This document shows, one piece after another, positions 42,313 through 54,419 of a stretch of DNA of 64,000 bases. The position numbers and the translations under genes were made by a program. Below the pieces are notes generated by a model, which saw only the letters and a list, made by a program, of their open reading frames with translations, had not been told where the DNA came from and searched no databases. This DNA is from Acetivibrio ethanolgignens (GTDB lineage Bacteria > Bacillota > Clostridia > Lachnospirales > Lachnospiraceae). Every line of letters begins with the position of its first letter. The first letter of the stretch is position 1. The stretch is from NCBI RefSeq assembly GCF_001461035.1, contig NZ_LNAM01000197.1, positions 1 to 64,000 on the forward strand, read 5' to 3'.

Positions 42313-43884
42313 TTGCAGCAGATTATCATTGGAGAAGACAGGGAAAGGAATGTCCGGGACATAAAAAAAGCTCTGGAGGGAACTGTAAAAAATGTAGAAT
42401 TCATTGAAGCACCACCATGTGAAAAGGATATTTTGGAGTATGTAAGAAAATACGAGCCAGCTGTTGTAATCATGGGTGTAAGTGCAGATGGATTAAATGG
42501 AATGGAAATGGCAAAGGAAATCCGGAGATTTAATGAAAGAGTACAGATTATATTAATATCAAGGCTGGAATATTTTGCTCTCCTTAAAGAGGCGATCCGA
42601 TTAAAAATCAGTGCCTACCTTTCGGAGCCGATACAGGAAAAGGAGCTTAGGAAGGCTGTGGAGGAAGCTCTGGACTATTATGAGCGAATTAATGCAGAAC
42701 GCTATGGCCTGGAGCGGCAGGAGATAATTTTAAAGGAGGCATTGAAATATGCAGAATACAGCTTTATTTATACGGCTCTGTTCAGTACCTCTCTTGAAGA
42801 AGAATACAGGGATTACAAAAGTCTTTTGAATTTGGGAGAATACGGATATATTCTAAATATTGAAATTGAGAATACAGAATGGGGAAAGGCGGAGGATAAA
42901 AAACTTTATTTTCATCTGAAAGACATTATCAGTGCACATAATCGCTGTGTGGTTGGTCCGAGGATTGGAAACAGGATTGTTGTATTTGTTAATTTTGAAG
43001 GCAATGCAGAGAAGATAGAAAAAAGGAATACTATGGATGATGTACGGATGGCGGCACATATTATTGTCAGTATGGAAGAACAATTTGGATACCGGGTGAT
43101 TATCGGAATCGGAGGCATCAAGGTACTTAATAATATTCATATATCCTATGAGGAGGCCATACGCTGTCTTCGGTATCGTGGTAATCGTAATGTAGTTGAA
43201 ATTCGGGATATTGAGGAAGAGGAGATTTCAAGGGAGGCCTACGTGGAGCTGGAAGAGCATTTCCTTAAGAGCGTCCGTTTAGGAAGTGCAGATGCGGTGG
43301 ATACCTTTACTGCTCTTATGGATGCAATGCGTACTCTGCGGCTGGAAAAGAAAAGGAATAAAATCTATGGACTTATCATTATGGCAGACCGTGAAGCTCG
43401 AAGTGACAGTAAGGATGAGATGGAATATATTTCTGTGGAACGTATTCTCGAGGAAACGAAGGAGCTGAACTCTAACGAGTTGGAAAAGTGGGCTTATAAC
43501 CGTGTTGAGTATGTTTTAAACAGTACCCGCTCCAATCGTATATTTCGGAAGTCGGAGGGGGTTAAGAATGCCATTCGTTATCTCGAGGAGAATTACATGG
43601 ATCAGATTAATTTGGAGGATATCTCCCGCTATATTGGCATCAGTCCGCAGCATTTGAGCAAAACCTTTAAGGAAGAAACAGGAATGAATTATATTGACTG
43701 GCTGACGAAGCTTCGGATTGAAAATGCCAAGAAGCTTCTGACCGAGGAAAAAAGTACGGTAAAAGAAGTGTGCTATATGGTGGGCTATAATGATCCAAAT
43801 TATTTCAGCCGTATTTTTAAAAAAATAGAGGGAGTATCGCCGACAGAATATGTCAGTGAAGTACTCCCTAGCAATAATAATTAA
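42313..43884 (+). CDS. AraC-type response regulator lacking the phosphoacceptor
   Basis: A 523-residue protein. The N-terminal receiver-like domain has the usual flow (IIIGEDRERNVRDI, then VVIMGVSADGLNGMEMAKEI, then LISRLEYFALLKEAIRL and AYLSEPIQEKEL), but the phosphorylated aspartate of VIMD reads VIMG, and the conserved K reads E. A middle region of about 270 residues is followed by a C-terminal AraC domain (INLEDISRYIGISPQHLSKTF, VKEVCYMVGYNDPNYFSRIF). It probably works without phosphorylation. No histidine kinase gene is next to it. The start is a TTG after AGAGGGAG. It overlaps the converging FliD-like gene by 17 bp. Confidence 0.82.
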   Translation: MQQIIIGEDRERNVRDIKKALEGTVKNVEFIEAPPCEKDILEYVRKYEPAVVIMGVSADGLNGMEMAKEIRRFNERVQIILISRLEYFALLKEAIRLKISAYLSEPIQEKELRKAVEEALDYYERINAERYGLERQEIILKEALKYAEYSFIYTALFSTSLEEEYRDYKSLLNLGEYGYILNIEIENTEWGKAEDKKLYFHLKDIISAHNRCVVGPRIGNRIVVFVNFEGNAEKIEKRNTMDDVRMAAHIIVSMEEQFGYRVIIGIGGIKVLNNIHISYEEAIRCLRYRGNRNVVEIRDIEEEEISREAYVELEEHFLKSVRLGSADAVDTFTALMDAMRTLRLEKKRNKIYGLIIMADREARSDSKDEMEYISVERILEETKELNSNELEKWAYNRVEYVLNSTRSNRIFRKSEGVKNAIRYLEENYMDQINLEDISRYIGISPQHLSKTFKEETGMNYIDWLTKLRIENAKKLLTEEKSTVKEVCYMVGYNDPNYFSRIFKKIEGVSPTEYVSEVLPSNNN

Positions 43885-45133
43885 ATAAAAGACCACTGTA
43901 GATGGAACTGGCATAAGGATGAAAAGCTGCAGGCTTAGACAGATTTGGATAGGTAACCAGAACCTTGTCTACATAATCCATAGGGTTGATTGTGATATAA
44001 TTGGTTTTATTAATTAAATTGTGAATCAGCCCTTTTTCTATGGAAAAAATTTCCTCCATCTCATGACTGCCAATGGCATCTGCTGCAAGAGCTGTATCGA
44101 TCTGCAGGCTTCCGTCGTCTGCAAAGGAAAAACCAGCAGCCTCCAGCTCTGAAAGGTAAGGGGCTACCGCCGCTTTGAGCTCGTTGATAACCCGGTTGGC
44201 AGTAGGTTGCTTTGCTCCAAAGCTTCTTGCCAGCTGCAGCGTATAGTTAAAGGTATCCTTAAACTGCTCCAACCGAGACAAAATTTTGTCTGTATCAGGA
44301 CCGTAGCCAATGAAAACAGGATTGTCAGAGACTTCCTTTAAATCAATCTGAAGGGAGCGGTTCAAAATAAAGGAATTGGTAAGTCCGCTGTGCTCTACAC
44401 CGTTGATGGAATAGGAAGCGTTTACTGCTGGAGAGGTTATATTGTTCATATGGTAAAAGGCAGCCAGTCCAGGAGCACCTGCAGGAGAAGCGGTGTCGCG
44501 AACTGTAAAAATTGGCTCTCCAACATTGCCTGTATCTTCGGATTCCAGCCGGAGTGCAACAGTATCCTTTTCCTGGAGAATAGAAGCCTTCACACCCACT
44601 TGTGACTTATTGATAAAGTCAGAAAGCTTAGTTAAGATATCCTGATTCTTGGAGTATTCCTTGATGTTGAATTGAAATTCATAGGTGCTATCTTCCACTT
44701 CAATGGTAAAGCTGTAGCTGCCGCCAACAGGAGCTTTTGAAAGCAGGACAGATGGCACAAAACTGGTAGTATTCACCTGTGATGTAGCAAGAGAATGAAC
44801 CTGGAGCTGAAAGCTATCTGGCAGAGAAGCTAAGTCATCCTTAAGAATCACTGCTTCGGCAGACTCAGGCTGATCTGACACCGCTTTAGTATAGGAAAAG
44901 GCAGCGTTTAAATCTGTCATCACCTGATTTAATGCCATCGAGGCTTCCTTCAAAGAAAGAGCAAAGACCTGGGTATCCATAGATAAATTTATCTTATACA
45001 AAGGAGACTTCTGATTCAGCTTAACCATATGGCTATAGAGACTGCGAAGCTCACTTGGCTTGTGAGTACGGTTCGAAGCCTGAGATTTTGGCATATAAGA
45101 TACCAGAAGATAATTATAAACCGGCTGTATCAT
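43868..45133 (-). CDS. FliD-like flagellar hook-associated protein, orphan
   Basis: A 421-residue protein related to flagellar cap/hook-associated protein 2: FQLQVHSLATSQVN (FliD N-terminal signature), then NQDILTKLSDFINKS, VKASILQEKDTVALRLESED (typical v.as......l.l.s..tG), and C-terminal FIGYGPDTDKILSRLEQFKD with DDGSLQIDTALAA. No other flagellar gene is nearby, and a long N-terminal extension precedes the FliD part. AAAGGAGG before the ATG at 45133 sets the start. It may be a structural cap protein encoded away from the flagellar cluster, or a paralogue with a different partner. Confidence 0.72.
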   Translation of the reverse strand: MIQPVYNYLLVSYMPKSQASNRTHKPSELRSLYSHMVKLNQKSPLYKINLSMDTQVFALSLKEASMALNQVMTDLNAAFSYTKAVSDQPESAEAVILKDDLASLPDSFQLQVHSLATSQVNTTSFVPSVLLSKAPVGGSYSFTIEVEDSTYEFQFNIKEYSKNQDILTKLSDFINKSQVGVKASILQEKDTVALRLESEDTGNVGEPIFTVRDTASPAGAPGLAAFYHMNNITSPAVNASYSINGVEHSGLTNSFILNRSLQIDLKEVSDNPVFIGYGPDTDKILSRLEQFKDTFNYTLQLARSFGAKQPTANRVINELKAAVAPYLSELEAAGFSFADDGSLQIDTALAADAIGSHEMEEIFSIEKGLIHNLINKTNYITINPMDYVDKVLVTYPNLSKPAAFHPYASSIYSGLLFNYYC

Positions 45134-45480
45134 AATAGGCCTCCTTTCCTGCAAATAATCACTTCCTGTGAACATAGTTCGTACATTATACTATTTATAA
45201 TACACGAAAGCTGAAGCTTTGTCGATAGGCTTTTTAGGCTAAAAATCTGATAAATCAGCATAGAACAATATTCATGTTGCCGCTGAAGCCGCTGTAGATG
45301 TGACCGGAAATCACCTTGGGTTGTCAGAAGCTCCCGGCTGTTTCCTTTCCTGCTCTTTTAGGGTAGCAGTGAGAAAACAAGTAAAAAAGCTTGACGTGGG
45401 ATAAAATATATGATATAGTTAACGGGCGAGATGAAATAGGTCTTTTTTTTATGCTCAAAAACTGAAAAAAATTTACAATT
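45134..45480. other. Intergenic region upstream of rpmG
   Basis: About 350 bp without a gene. The FliD-like gene would start from its left part and rpmG from its right end. A GC-richer stretch at about 45275-45345 (CCGCTGAAGCCGCTG, AAGCTCCCGGCTG) can fold locally but matches no RNA I recognise. Confidence 0.5.
45391..45419 (+). promoter_or_regulatory. Promoter of rpmG-secE-nusG-rplKA
   Basis: TTGACG and TATAGT with 17-bp spacing, 75 bp before rpmG. Confidence 0.8.
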
Positions 45481-45493
45481 GGAGGTGGCAATT

Positions 45494-45643
45494 GTGCGTG
45501 TAAAGATCACATTAGCATGTACGGAGTGTAAACAGCGTAATTACAATACAACAAAGGAAAAGAAGAACCATCCGGACAGAATGGAAACTAAGAAGTATTG
45601 CAGATTCTGCAAGGCACATACATTACACAAAGAAACAAAATAA
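45494..45643 (+). CDS. rpmG: 50S ribosomal protein L33
   Basis: A 49-residue protein starting at a GTG 8 nt after [22 protein letters not shown] and [17 protein letters not shown] hold the two C-x-x-C pairs, so this is the zinc-binding form. It precedes secE by 57 bp, the usual order in Firmicutes. Confidence 0.96.
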   Translation: MRVKITLACTECKQRNYNTTKEKKNHPDRMETKKYCRFCKAHTLHKETK

Positions 45644-45700
45644 GATAGGTGTAATGTTACGAGCATGACTGCTCCACGATTCATGAAAGGAAAGTGAAAA

Positions 45701-45916
45701 ATGGGAGATACTGCAAAAACCAATGAACAGGCTCCAAAGAAGAGCTTTGTGAAGGGCCTGAAGGCTGAGTTCAGAAAAATCAGCTGGCCTGATAAGGAAA
45801 CCCTGTTTAAGCAGTCAACAGCCGTAGTGATTATTTCTATTATATTAGGACTTTTGATTACAGCGATTGACTTTTGTATTCAATTTGGCGTTGATAAACT
45901 TCTTCAAATAGGATAA
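45701..45916 (+). CDS. secE: Protein translocase subunit SecE
   Basis: A 71-residue single-span membrane protein: FVKGLKAEFRKISWPDKETL (conserved amphipathic helix) and then VVIISIILGLLITAIDFCI. It clamps SecY in the translocon. AAAGGAAAG precedes the ATG. Confidence 0.96.
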   Translation: MGDTAKTNEQAPKKSFVKGLKAEFRKISWPDKETLFKQSTAVVIISIILGLLITAIDFCIQFGVDKLLQIG

Positions 45917-45928
45917 GGGTGAGATAAT

Positions 45929-46444
45929 ATGGCAGAAGCGAATTGGTATGTGGTTCATACCTATTCTGGATATGAGAATAAGGTAAAGGCCAACATTGAG
46001 AAAACAATTGAAAACAGAAAACTCCAGGACCAGATCTTAGAGGTATCCGTTCCGATGCAGAATGTTGTTGAGGTAAAGAATGGTGCAAAGAAGCAGGTAC
46101 AGAAGAAGATGTTTCCTGCTTATGTGCTGATTCATATGGTAATGAACGACGATACCTGGTATGTAGTCCGCAACACCAGAGGTGTTACAGGCTTTGTTGG
46201 ACCAGGATCTAAGCCGGTACCGCTTACAGAAGAGGAAATGGCGTTCATGGGTATTCTTGGCAACGAGTCGGAAGCTGAGTTCGCAGTTGGAGATACAGTC
46301 GTTATTACTTCCGGAGTATGGGAGAATACGGTAGGCGTTGTTAAGGAAGTTAACAGTGCAAAACAGATTGTTACCATCAATATTGACATGTTCGGCCGCG
46401 AGACCCCAGTTGAGATTGGCTTCTTGGATATTAGAAAAGAGTAA
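45929..46444 (+). CDS. nusG: Transcription elongation/termination factor NusG
   Basis: A 171-residue NusG: WYVVHTYSGYENKVKANIEK, FPAYVLIHMVMNDDTWYVVR, and a C-terminal KOW domain (GDTVVITSGVWENTVGVVKE). It follows secE by 12 bp. Confidence 0.97.
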   Translation: MAEANWYVVHTYSGYENKVKANIEKTIENRKLQDQILEVSVPMQNVVEVKNGAKKQVQKKMFPAYVLIHMVMNDDTWYVVRNTRGVTGFVGPGSKPVPLTEEEMAFMGILGNESEAEFAVGDTVVITSGVWENTVGVVKEVNSAKQIVTINIDMFGRETPVEIGFLDIRKE

Positions 46445-46490
46445 CAGTAAATACGTTTGGTAGATTACCAAATTTAGGAGGTATGCTATA

Positions 46491-46916
46491 ATGGCAAAGA
46501 AAGTTGAAGGTTATATTAAATTACAGATTCCTGCTGGAAAGGCAACACCGGCTCCTCCGGTTGGACCAGCTCTTGGACAGCATGGTGTAAATATTGTTCA
46601 GTTTACAAAAGAGTTTAACGCAAGAACAGCAAATCAGGAAGGTATGATTATTCCTGTAGTTATCACAGTATATGCAGACAGAAGCTTTAGTTTTATTACA
46701 AAGACTCCTCCTGCAGCTGTATTATTAAAGAAGGCTTGTAACTTAAAGTCTGGTTCAGGTGCTCCTAACAAGACTAAGGTTGCTACCATTAAGAGAGCAG
46801 AGGTTGAAAAGATTGCTGAGCTTAAGATGAAGGATTTAAATGCTGCAACTTTAGAGGCTGCTACAAGTATGATTGCTGGTACAGCAAGAAGTATGGGTAT
46901 CGTAGTAGAGGATTAA
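46491..46916 (+). CDS. rplK: 50S ribosomal protein L11
   Basis: A 141-residue protein of full length: [44 protein letters not shown] and [13 protein letters not shown] small palindrome (TTTGGTAGATTACCAAA, 46454-46470) lies before its AGGAGG site. Confidence 0.97.
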   Translation: MAKKVEGYIKLQIPAGKATPAPPVGPALGQHGVNIVQFTKEFNARTANQEGMIIPVVITVYADRSFSFITKTPPAAVLLKKACNLKSGSGAPNKTKVATIKRAEVEKIAELKMKDLNAATLEAATSMIAGTARSMGIVVED

Positions 46917-47038
46917 TGAAAGACAATAATTCAGTTTAGGTATAAAAAAGATTTCATTTCAAATGTTCGTTAGTAGTGGGAGGTAGAGTCCTGATACAAT
47001 GGACAGTATCCCGATAATACCACAGGAGGTTGTTTAGA
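46917..47038 (+). promoter_or_regulatory. rplK-rplA intergenic leader
   Basis: A 122-bp spacer, longer than usual between these genes. It contains GTGGGAGG (46976-46983) and CCACAGGAGG (47020-47029), so GTGG could pair with CCAC and bring the rplA ribosome site into a stem. This could be a site for autogenous control by L1; the match to known L1 sites is not strong. Confidence 0.3.
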
Positions 47039-47731
47039 ATGAAAAGAGGAAAGAAATATACAGAGGCTGCTAAGCTTTTTGACAGAGCTACTCAGTATGA
47101 GACAGAAGAAGCTATCAGCCTGGTAAAGAAAACAGCAGTTGCAAAGTTCGATGAAACAGTAGAAGCACACATCAGACTTGGTGTTGATGGACGTCATGCT
47201 GACCAGCAGGTCCGTGGTGCAGTTGTACTGCCACACGGAACTGGTAAAAAGGTTCGTGTTTTAGTATTTGCTAAGGGAGAAAAGGTTGACGAGGCTCTTG
47301 CAGCAGGTGCTGATTACGCTGGCGGAGATGAACTGGTTCCAAAGATTCAGAACGAAGGCTGGTTCGAGTTTGACGTAGTAGTTGCTACTCCAGATATGAT
47401 GGGCGTTGTTGGTCGTTTAGGACGTGTACTTGGACCAAAGGGCTTAATGCCAAACCCTAAGGCTGGTACTGTAACAATGGACGTTACAAAGGCTGTTCAG
47501 GATATTAAAGCAGGTAAGATTGAGTACAGATTAGATAAATCAAACATCATCCATGTTCCAGTTGGAAAGGCTTCCTTCACAGAGGAGCAGTTAAATGATA
47601 ACTTCAAAACTCTTATGGATGCTATCATTAAGGCTAAGCCAGCTGCTGCAAAGGGACAGTATTTAAGAAGTGTTACCGTTGCAACAACCATGGGACCTGG
47701 AATCCGTGTAAATACAGCAAAAATACAGTAA
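47039..47731 (+). CDS. rplA: 50S ribosomal protein L1
   Basis: A 230-residue protein: [59 protein letters not shown] and [18 protein letters not shown]. The start is the ATG at 47039 with AGGAGG upstream. Normally rplJ follows closely; here it is 9.6 kb away, with a reverse-strand island in between. Confidence 0.97.
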   Translation: MKRGKKYTEAAKLFDRATQYETEEAISLVKKTAVAKFDETVEAHIRLGVDGRHADQQVRGAVVLPHGTGKKVRVLVFAKGEKVDEALAAGADYAGGDELVPKIQNEGWFEFDVVVATPDMMGVVGRLGRVLGPKGLMPNPKAGTVTMDVTKAVQDIKAGKIEYRLDKSNIIHVPVGKASFTEEQLNDNFKTLMDAIIKAKPAAAKGQYLRSVTVATTMGPGIRVNTAKIQ

Positions 47732-47743
47732 TCGCGAAGGCGA

Positions 47744-47866
47744 GATAAGTGCAAAGATAAGGAAACTGCCAGTTCGAGTTCACTCGAAACTGGCAGTTTC
47801 CTTATCTTTATAAGCGGGCTCGCCCGCGTGCCGATGGGCCGAAAGGGCCAGTGGCTAGCACTTATC
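47744..47866 (+). ncRNA. Structured region after rplA, possible multi-branch RNA
   Basis: GATAAGTGC (47744-47752) is the reverse complement of GCACTTATC (47858-47866) and could close a multi-branch fold. Inside lie a long near-perfect stem (47753-47778 with 47783-47809, loop TTCA), which also works as an rplA terminator of unusual length, then GCGGG-CTCG-CCCGC (47814-47827) and GGCC-GAAAG-GGCC (47837-47849). The first 25 bp resemble those after rplL (58341-58370). No coding frame fits. Function unknown. Confidence 0.5.
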
Positions 47867-48055
47867 ATGGAGAGAGGCGAAAGCCCGCGTAGTAATAGAA
47901 TTGCCCGTGGTTTTTACGGGCAGTTCTATTACGCAGCAGCACGGCAGCGAAAGAAACTGGCAGTTTCCTTATCTTTATAAGCGGGCTCGCCCGCGTGCCG
48001 ATGGGGCGAAAGGACCAGCGGCTAGCACTTATCATGGAGAGAGGCGAAAGCCCGC
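47786..48055 (+). repeat. 103-bp direct repeat with central hairpin
   Basis: Bases 47786-47888 recur at 47953-48055 with about six differences. Between them is a strong hairpin (47892-47908 with 47916-47932) flanked by GC-rich sequence (ACGCAGCAGCACGGCAGCG). The second copy ends 18 bp before the lacZ stop on the other strand. It looks like a structured intergenic repeat element that was duplicated, perhaps when the lac island entered here. Confidence 0.75.
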
Positions 48056-48073
48056 ATACCGATGGGCATCCAA

Positions 48074-51178
<3,105 letters not shown>

Positions 51179-51985
51179 TTATTTCACCGCACCAGTAATC
51201 CCCTCTGTAAAGCTCTTTTGTAAAATAAAGAAGATAACTGCCGTTGGAATTGTACATAAGAATACGGCTAACATCAACATACCATAGTCGGTAACGTAGC
51301 CTTCCTTTAAGTTTGCTACCAGCATTGGCATTGTTATACTTTCCTTGCTGGTCATGATTACCTTTGGCCATAGATAGTTATTCCATGCATTCATAAAGGT
51401 AATTGTCATCGCTGCTGCATAGGTAGACTTCATCGTAGGCACAAACATACGGAAGAAAATCTGGAACTCATTTAAGCCATCGATTCTGGCAGCCTCAATA
51501 ATATCATGCGGAAAGGAACGGGCACTCTGCCGGAACATCATAATTAAAAATGGTGTTGAAATTGTTGGCAGGATAAAACCAATTGCTGTATTCAAAAGCT
51601 TTGCCTTTGCGAACATCTGATACAGCGGAATCATTGTTGCTGCAAATGGAACCATCATAGCCAACAGAATAACAGACATCAAAAAGTCCTTCCCCTTATC
51701 GTGATAGATTTCAAAGCCATAGCCGGCCAAAGAACATACTACCAGAGAAATAAAGGTCAGTAAAAGTGCATATTTGAAGGAATTTATCATAGCTCCACCA
51801 ACATTATACTGATCTATCAGGTTTTTAAAATTGTTAGCCAGTTCTGTACCAGGGAGCAGCCGTCCGCAGACAACATCTACACTCTTATTCGTAGCTGAAC
51901 AAATCATATAGTACAGTGGAAATATCGATATAAAGGAAACTATTGTTAAAATTATATAGGTTGCAATCTTTTTTCTTTTATTCAC
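51179..51985 (-). CDS. Sugar ABC transporter permease, MalG type
   Basis: A 268-residue membrane protein with six spans and the binding-protein-dependent transport motif (EAARIDGLNEFQIFFRMFVP). The GTG at 51985 is better spaced from AGGTGA than the one at 51994, giving an 8-bp overlap with the stop of the partner permease. An ATPase gene is absent, so the system probably borrows a shared MsmK-type ATPase, as many Firmicutes sugar importers do. Confidence 0.92.
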   Translation of the reverse strand: MNKRKKIATYIILTIVSFISIFPLYYMICSATNKSVDVVCGRLLPGTELANNFKNLIDQYNVGGAMINSFKYALLLTFISLVVCSLAGYGFEIYHDKGKDFLMSVILLAMMVPFAATMIPLYQMFAKAKLLNTAIGFILPTISTPFLIMMFRQSARSFPHDIIEAARIDGLNEFQIFFRMFVPTMKSTYAAAMTITFMNAWNNYLWPKVIMTSKESITMPMLVANLKEGYVTDYGMLMLAVFLCTIPTAVIFFILQKSFTEGITGAVK

Positions 51986-52871
51986 GAGAGTCACCTGCTT
52001 TCATCTGTATGAACGCCAGAACTGCTACCAGAACCAGAATCAGATAAGACATTGCTGCCGCATATCCGAAATTCGGCACATACTTAAAGGACATATCATA
52101 AATATAATGGGACATGGTAATGGTTGCATTAGCAGGACCGCCACCGGTCAGGTTTACAGACTCATCAAAAAGCTGCAGTGTGCCGTTGGTAGACATAATG
52201 ACTGTCAAAAGAATGGTTGGCTTCAAAAGCGGAACTGTCATCTTACGGAATATATCGAAGGCTGAAGCTCCATCAATGCAAGCTGCTTCATAAATAGAAT
52301 AATCAATATTCTGAAAAGCTGCCAGATAAAACACCATATTATAACCGGTCCATCTCCAGATTAACGCAAGAATAATGACAATTCTTGCACTTGTTGCATG
52401 GGTTAAAAAGCTGTAGCCTACATCCAGAATTCCCAGTTTGATTAAAGCGGTATTAATCAAACCGTCTGTCGCAAATAAGGAACGAAAAATCGTCGCATAG
52501 GATACCAGAGAGGTGGCACATGGCAGGAAAATTGCTGTTCTGAAAAGTCCTTTAAATTTAAGATCCTTGTTATTCAGCATAGATGCCAGCATTAATGCAA
52601 GAATCAGCATAATTGGCACCTGAATAATCAGATATAAGAAACAGTTTTTTACAGACTGGATAAATACCTGATCCTGCAGCATTCTTTGATAGTTATAAAG
52701 ACCTGCAAATTTTAAAATATTTCCTTTTCCTGTCTGGAAGGATAACAAAAGTGCCTTAAGCATTGGATAAAAATTCATTATCAGAATCAAAAGTGCTGCC
52801 GGCATCAGAAATCCCCATCCAGTCAGGCTGTGCTTTTTCTCCAAAGTCATTTTCTGTTTTCTCTGACTCAC
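51978..52871 (-). CDS. Sugar ABC transporter permease, MalF type
   Basis: A 297-residue membrane protein with six spans and the EAACIDGASAFDIFRKMTVPLL motif region that docks the ATPase. The start is a GTG at 52871, 7 nt after AGGAGG; the ATG two codons upstream is only one base from that site. It lies between the binding protein and the second permease. Confidence 0.92.
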   Translation of the reverse strand: MSQRKQKMTLEKKHSLTGWGFLMPAALLILIMNFYPMLKALLLSFQTGKGNILKFAGLYNYQRMLQDQVFIQSVKNCFLYLIIQVPIMLILALMLASMLNNKDLKFKGLFRTAIFLPCATSLVSYATIFRSLFATDGLINTALIKLGILDVGYSFLTHATSARIVIILALIWRWTGYNMVFYLAAFQNIDYSIYEAACIDGASAFDIFRKMTVPLLKPTILLTVIMSTNGTLQLFDESVNLTGGGPANATITMSHYIYDMSFKYVPNFGYAAAMSYLILVLVAVLAFIQMKAGDSRE

Positions 52872-52900
52872 GCTCATACCTCCTCTTGTAGAAGCTTTGC

Positions 52901-54223
52901 TTACTCGCCCATCTGGAATTTAATTGTATCCTCTGCATTTGCAATTTCGCTTTCAACGCTCGCACCACTGATGACATTGGTAATAGCAACTGCTACTGCA
53001 TCACGAGCTTCATAATAGTAAACACCGGTATTGTTAGAGGGTGTCTTTCCAGCAAACTCGGTAATCAGAGAGTAGATTGTCTGCCCACCGAAGAACTCCT
53101 GAGGTTCTCTATAAACATCACTTTTACCTGCTGGTAAATAAGTAGCTAATGCACCCGACTTTGGAAGAATCTTCTCATAGAACTCTACACTCCCTGCAAA
53201 AGTATTGTTTAAGAAATCTACTGCCAGATCTACATTCTTACAGTTAGAGGTAATCAGCCAGCTGGAGCCACCGTTATTAGAATAATGAGTAGCACCATCA
53301 ACACCTACAAGACATGGCATATTAGTAACAGCCCACTTACCGGACTGCTCCCCGGCAGTCTGGATAGAACCAAGAATCCAGCATCCATTAATCGTACCTG
53401 CTACAGAACCACTGGTAAAGGAACCAACATATTCATCCCAGTCATTAACCTCTGTTAATACACCACTTTCCTTTAATGCCTTATAGGTCTCCATAACCTT
53501 TACTAAGATATCATTTTCAACCATAGAAGGATTCCCTTCTGCATCAAAAAGAGAAGCACCTGCAGACTGAAGCATCATCATAATAACATCAGCTTCGCCT
53601 GCCAGGCAGGAAAGTAATGGCTTACCAGTCTTTTCAAGAACAGCCTTACCTTTTCCAATATATTCATCCCAGGTTATGTCAGTAAAATCATCCACGGTAA
53701 ATCCAGCCTCTTTTAAGACATCTGTTCTATAGGCTGCTACAACCGTACCATTGTCAAAAGGAACACCATAGTTCTTTCCATCTATTACAGAGTAAGCTGT
53801 CTTAGCTCCTGCAAATTGTGAAAAATCAATACCGGAATTCGTAATGTCAGTAAATGCTTCCGCATAGGAAATTACATTTTTCTGGAAGGCATTATCCTGC
53901 ATCAGTATAATATCAGCAAGAGAGCTCAAATCTCCAGAAGTAACTGCTGTTGTCAGCTTTGTCTGAATATCTGGCCAAGGTATTTCAATAACCTCAAGTT
54001 CAAAATCTGGATGGTCTGCTTTGTAAATTTCGCCTGCCTGCTCCATTGCATAAATATTAAATGCCGGATCCCAGCACCATACCGTCAGCTTATTGGAAGC
54101 TTCACCAGATGCTGCAGGATCTCCGCTTGCTGTCGGAGCATCATTTCCTCCCTTGCTTCCACAGGCAGTTAAAGATACAACCAGGGCTACACATACCATC
54201 AATGACAAAAGCTTTTTCTTCAT
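52901..54223 (-). CDS. Extracellular sugar-binding lipoprotein
   Basis: A 440-residue family 1 solute-binding protein: lipobox SLTACGSK after the signal LLSLMVCVALVV, a linker (PTASGDPAASGEAS), then KLTVWCWDPAFN and typical sugar-binding protein features (GKNYGVPFDNGTVVAAYRTD, NNGGSSWLITSNCKN). It would hand galactosides to the permeases next to it. AGGAGG lies before the ATG. Confidence 0.92.
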   Translation of the reverse strand: MKKKLLSLMVCVALVVSLTACGSKGGNDAPTASGDPAASGEASNKLTVWCWDPAFNIYAMEQAGEIYKADHPDFELEVIEIPWPDIQTKLTTAVTSGDLSSLADIILMQDNAFQKNVISYAEAFTDITNSGIDFSQFAGAKTAYSVIDGKNYGVPFDNGTVVAAYRTDVLKEAGFTVDDFTDITWDEYIGKGKAVLEKTGKPLLSCLAGEADVIMMMLQSAGASLFDAEGNPSMVENDILVKVMETYKALKESGVLTEVNDWDEYVGSFTSGSVAGTINGCWILGSIQTAGEQSGKWAVTNMPCLVGVDGATHYSNNGGSSWLITSNCKNVDLAVDFLNNTFAGSVEFYEKILPKSGALATYLPAGKSDVYREPQEFFGGQTIYSLITEFAGKTPSNNTGVYYYEARDAVAVAITNVISGASVESEIANAEDTIKFQMGE

Positions 54224-54333
54224 AACTTACCTCCTCATTTTGTGCAAAATGCATATTTTTAATATAAATTTGTTATATTTCTATGCACATTATACTATCA
54301 TTCTGAGAAGCATATGAAGTATATCCAATCTAA

Positions 54334-54398
54334 AAACGTGCAAATTCAACCATTTAATCCCGTCTTTTTCCAAGACATACTGTTGTTTTTGCACGTTT
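54334..54398. promoter_or_regulatory. Inverted AAACGTGCAAA sites before the sugar-binding protein gene
   Basis: AAACGTGCAAA (54334-54344) and its exact reverse complement TTTGCACGTTT (54388-54398), with centres 54 bp apart, close to five DNA turns. Downstream on the reverse strand lies a TATAAT box (about 54291-54296) with no good -35, which fits an activated promoter. The AraC regulator encoded at 54420 is the natural candidate to bind them. Confidence 0.6.
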
Positions 54399-54419
54399 CT
54401 TCTCTGTTTTTAGCTAATA

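Noticed and set aside
45275-45375. Possible structured RNA (4.5S, 6S or tRNA-like) upstream of rpmG
   Set aside because: GC-richer and locally foldable, but none of the conserved cores of those RNAs could be found.
47758-48060. The 26-bp stem and repeats as insertion-sequence terminal repeats
   Set aside because: No transposase lies between or beside them and no target duplication is visible; a structured intergenic repeat is more likely.
54334-54398. Inverted AAACGTGCAAA sites as an invertible promoter like that of arcA
   Set aside because: The segment between the sites holds no promoter; the -10 box lies outside, so a regulator operator is the better reading.
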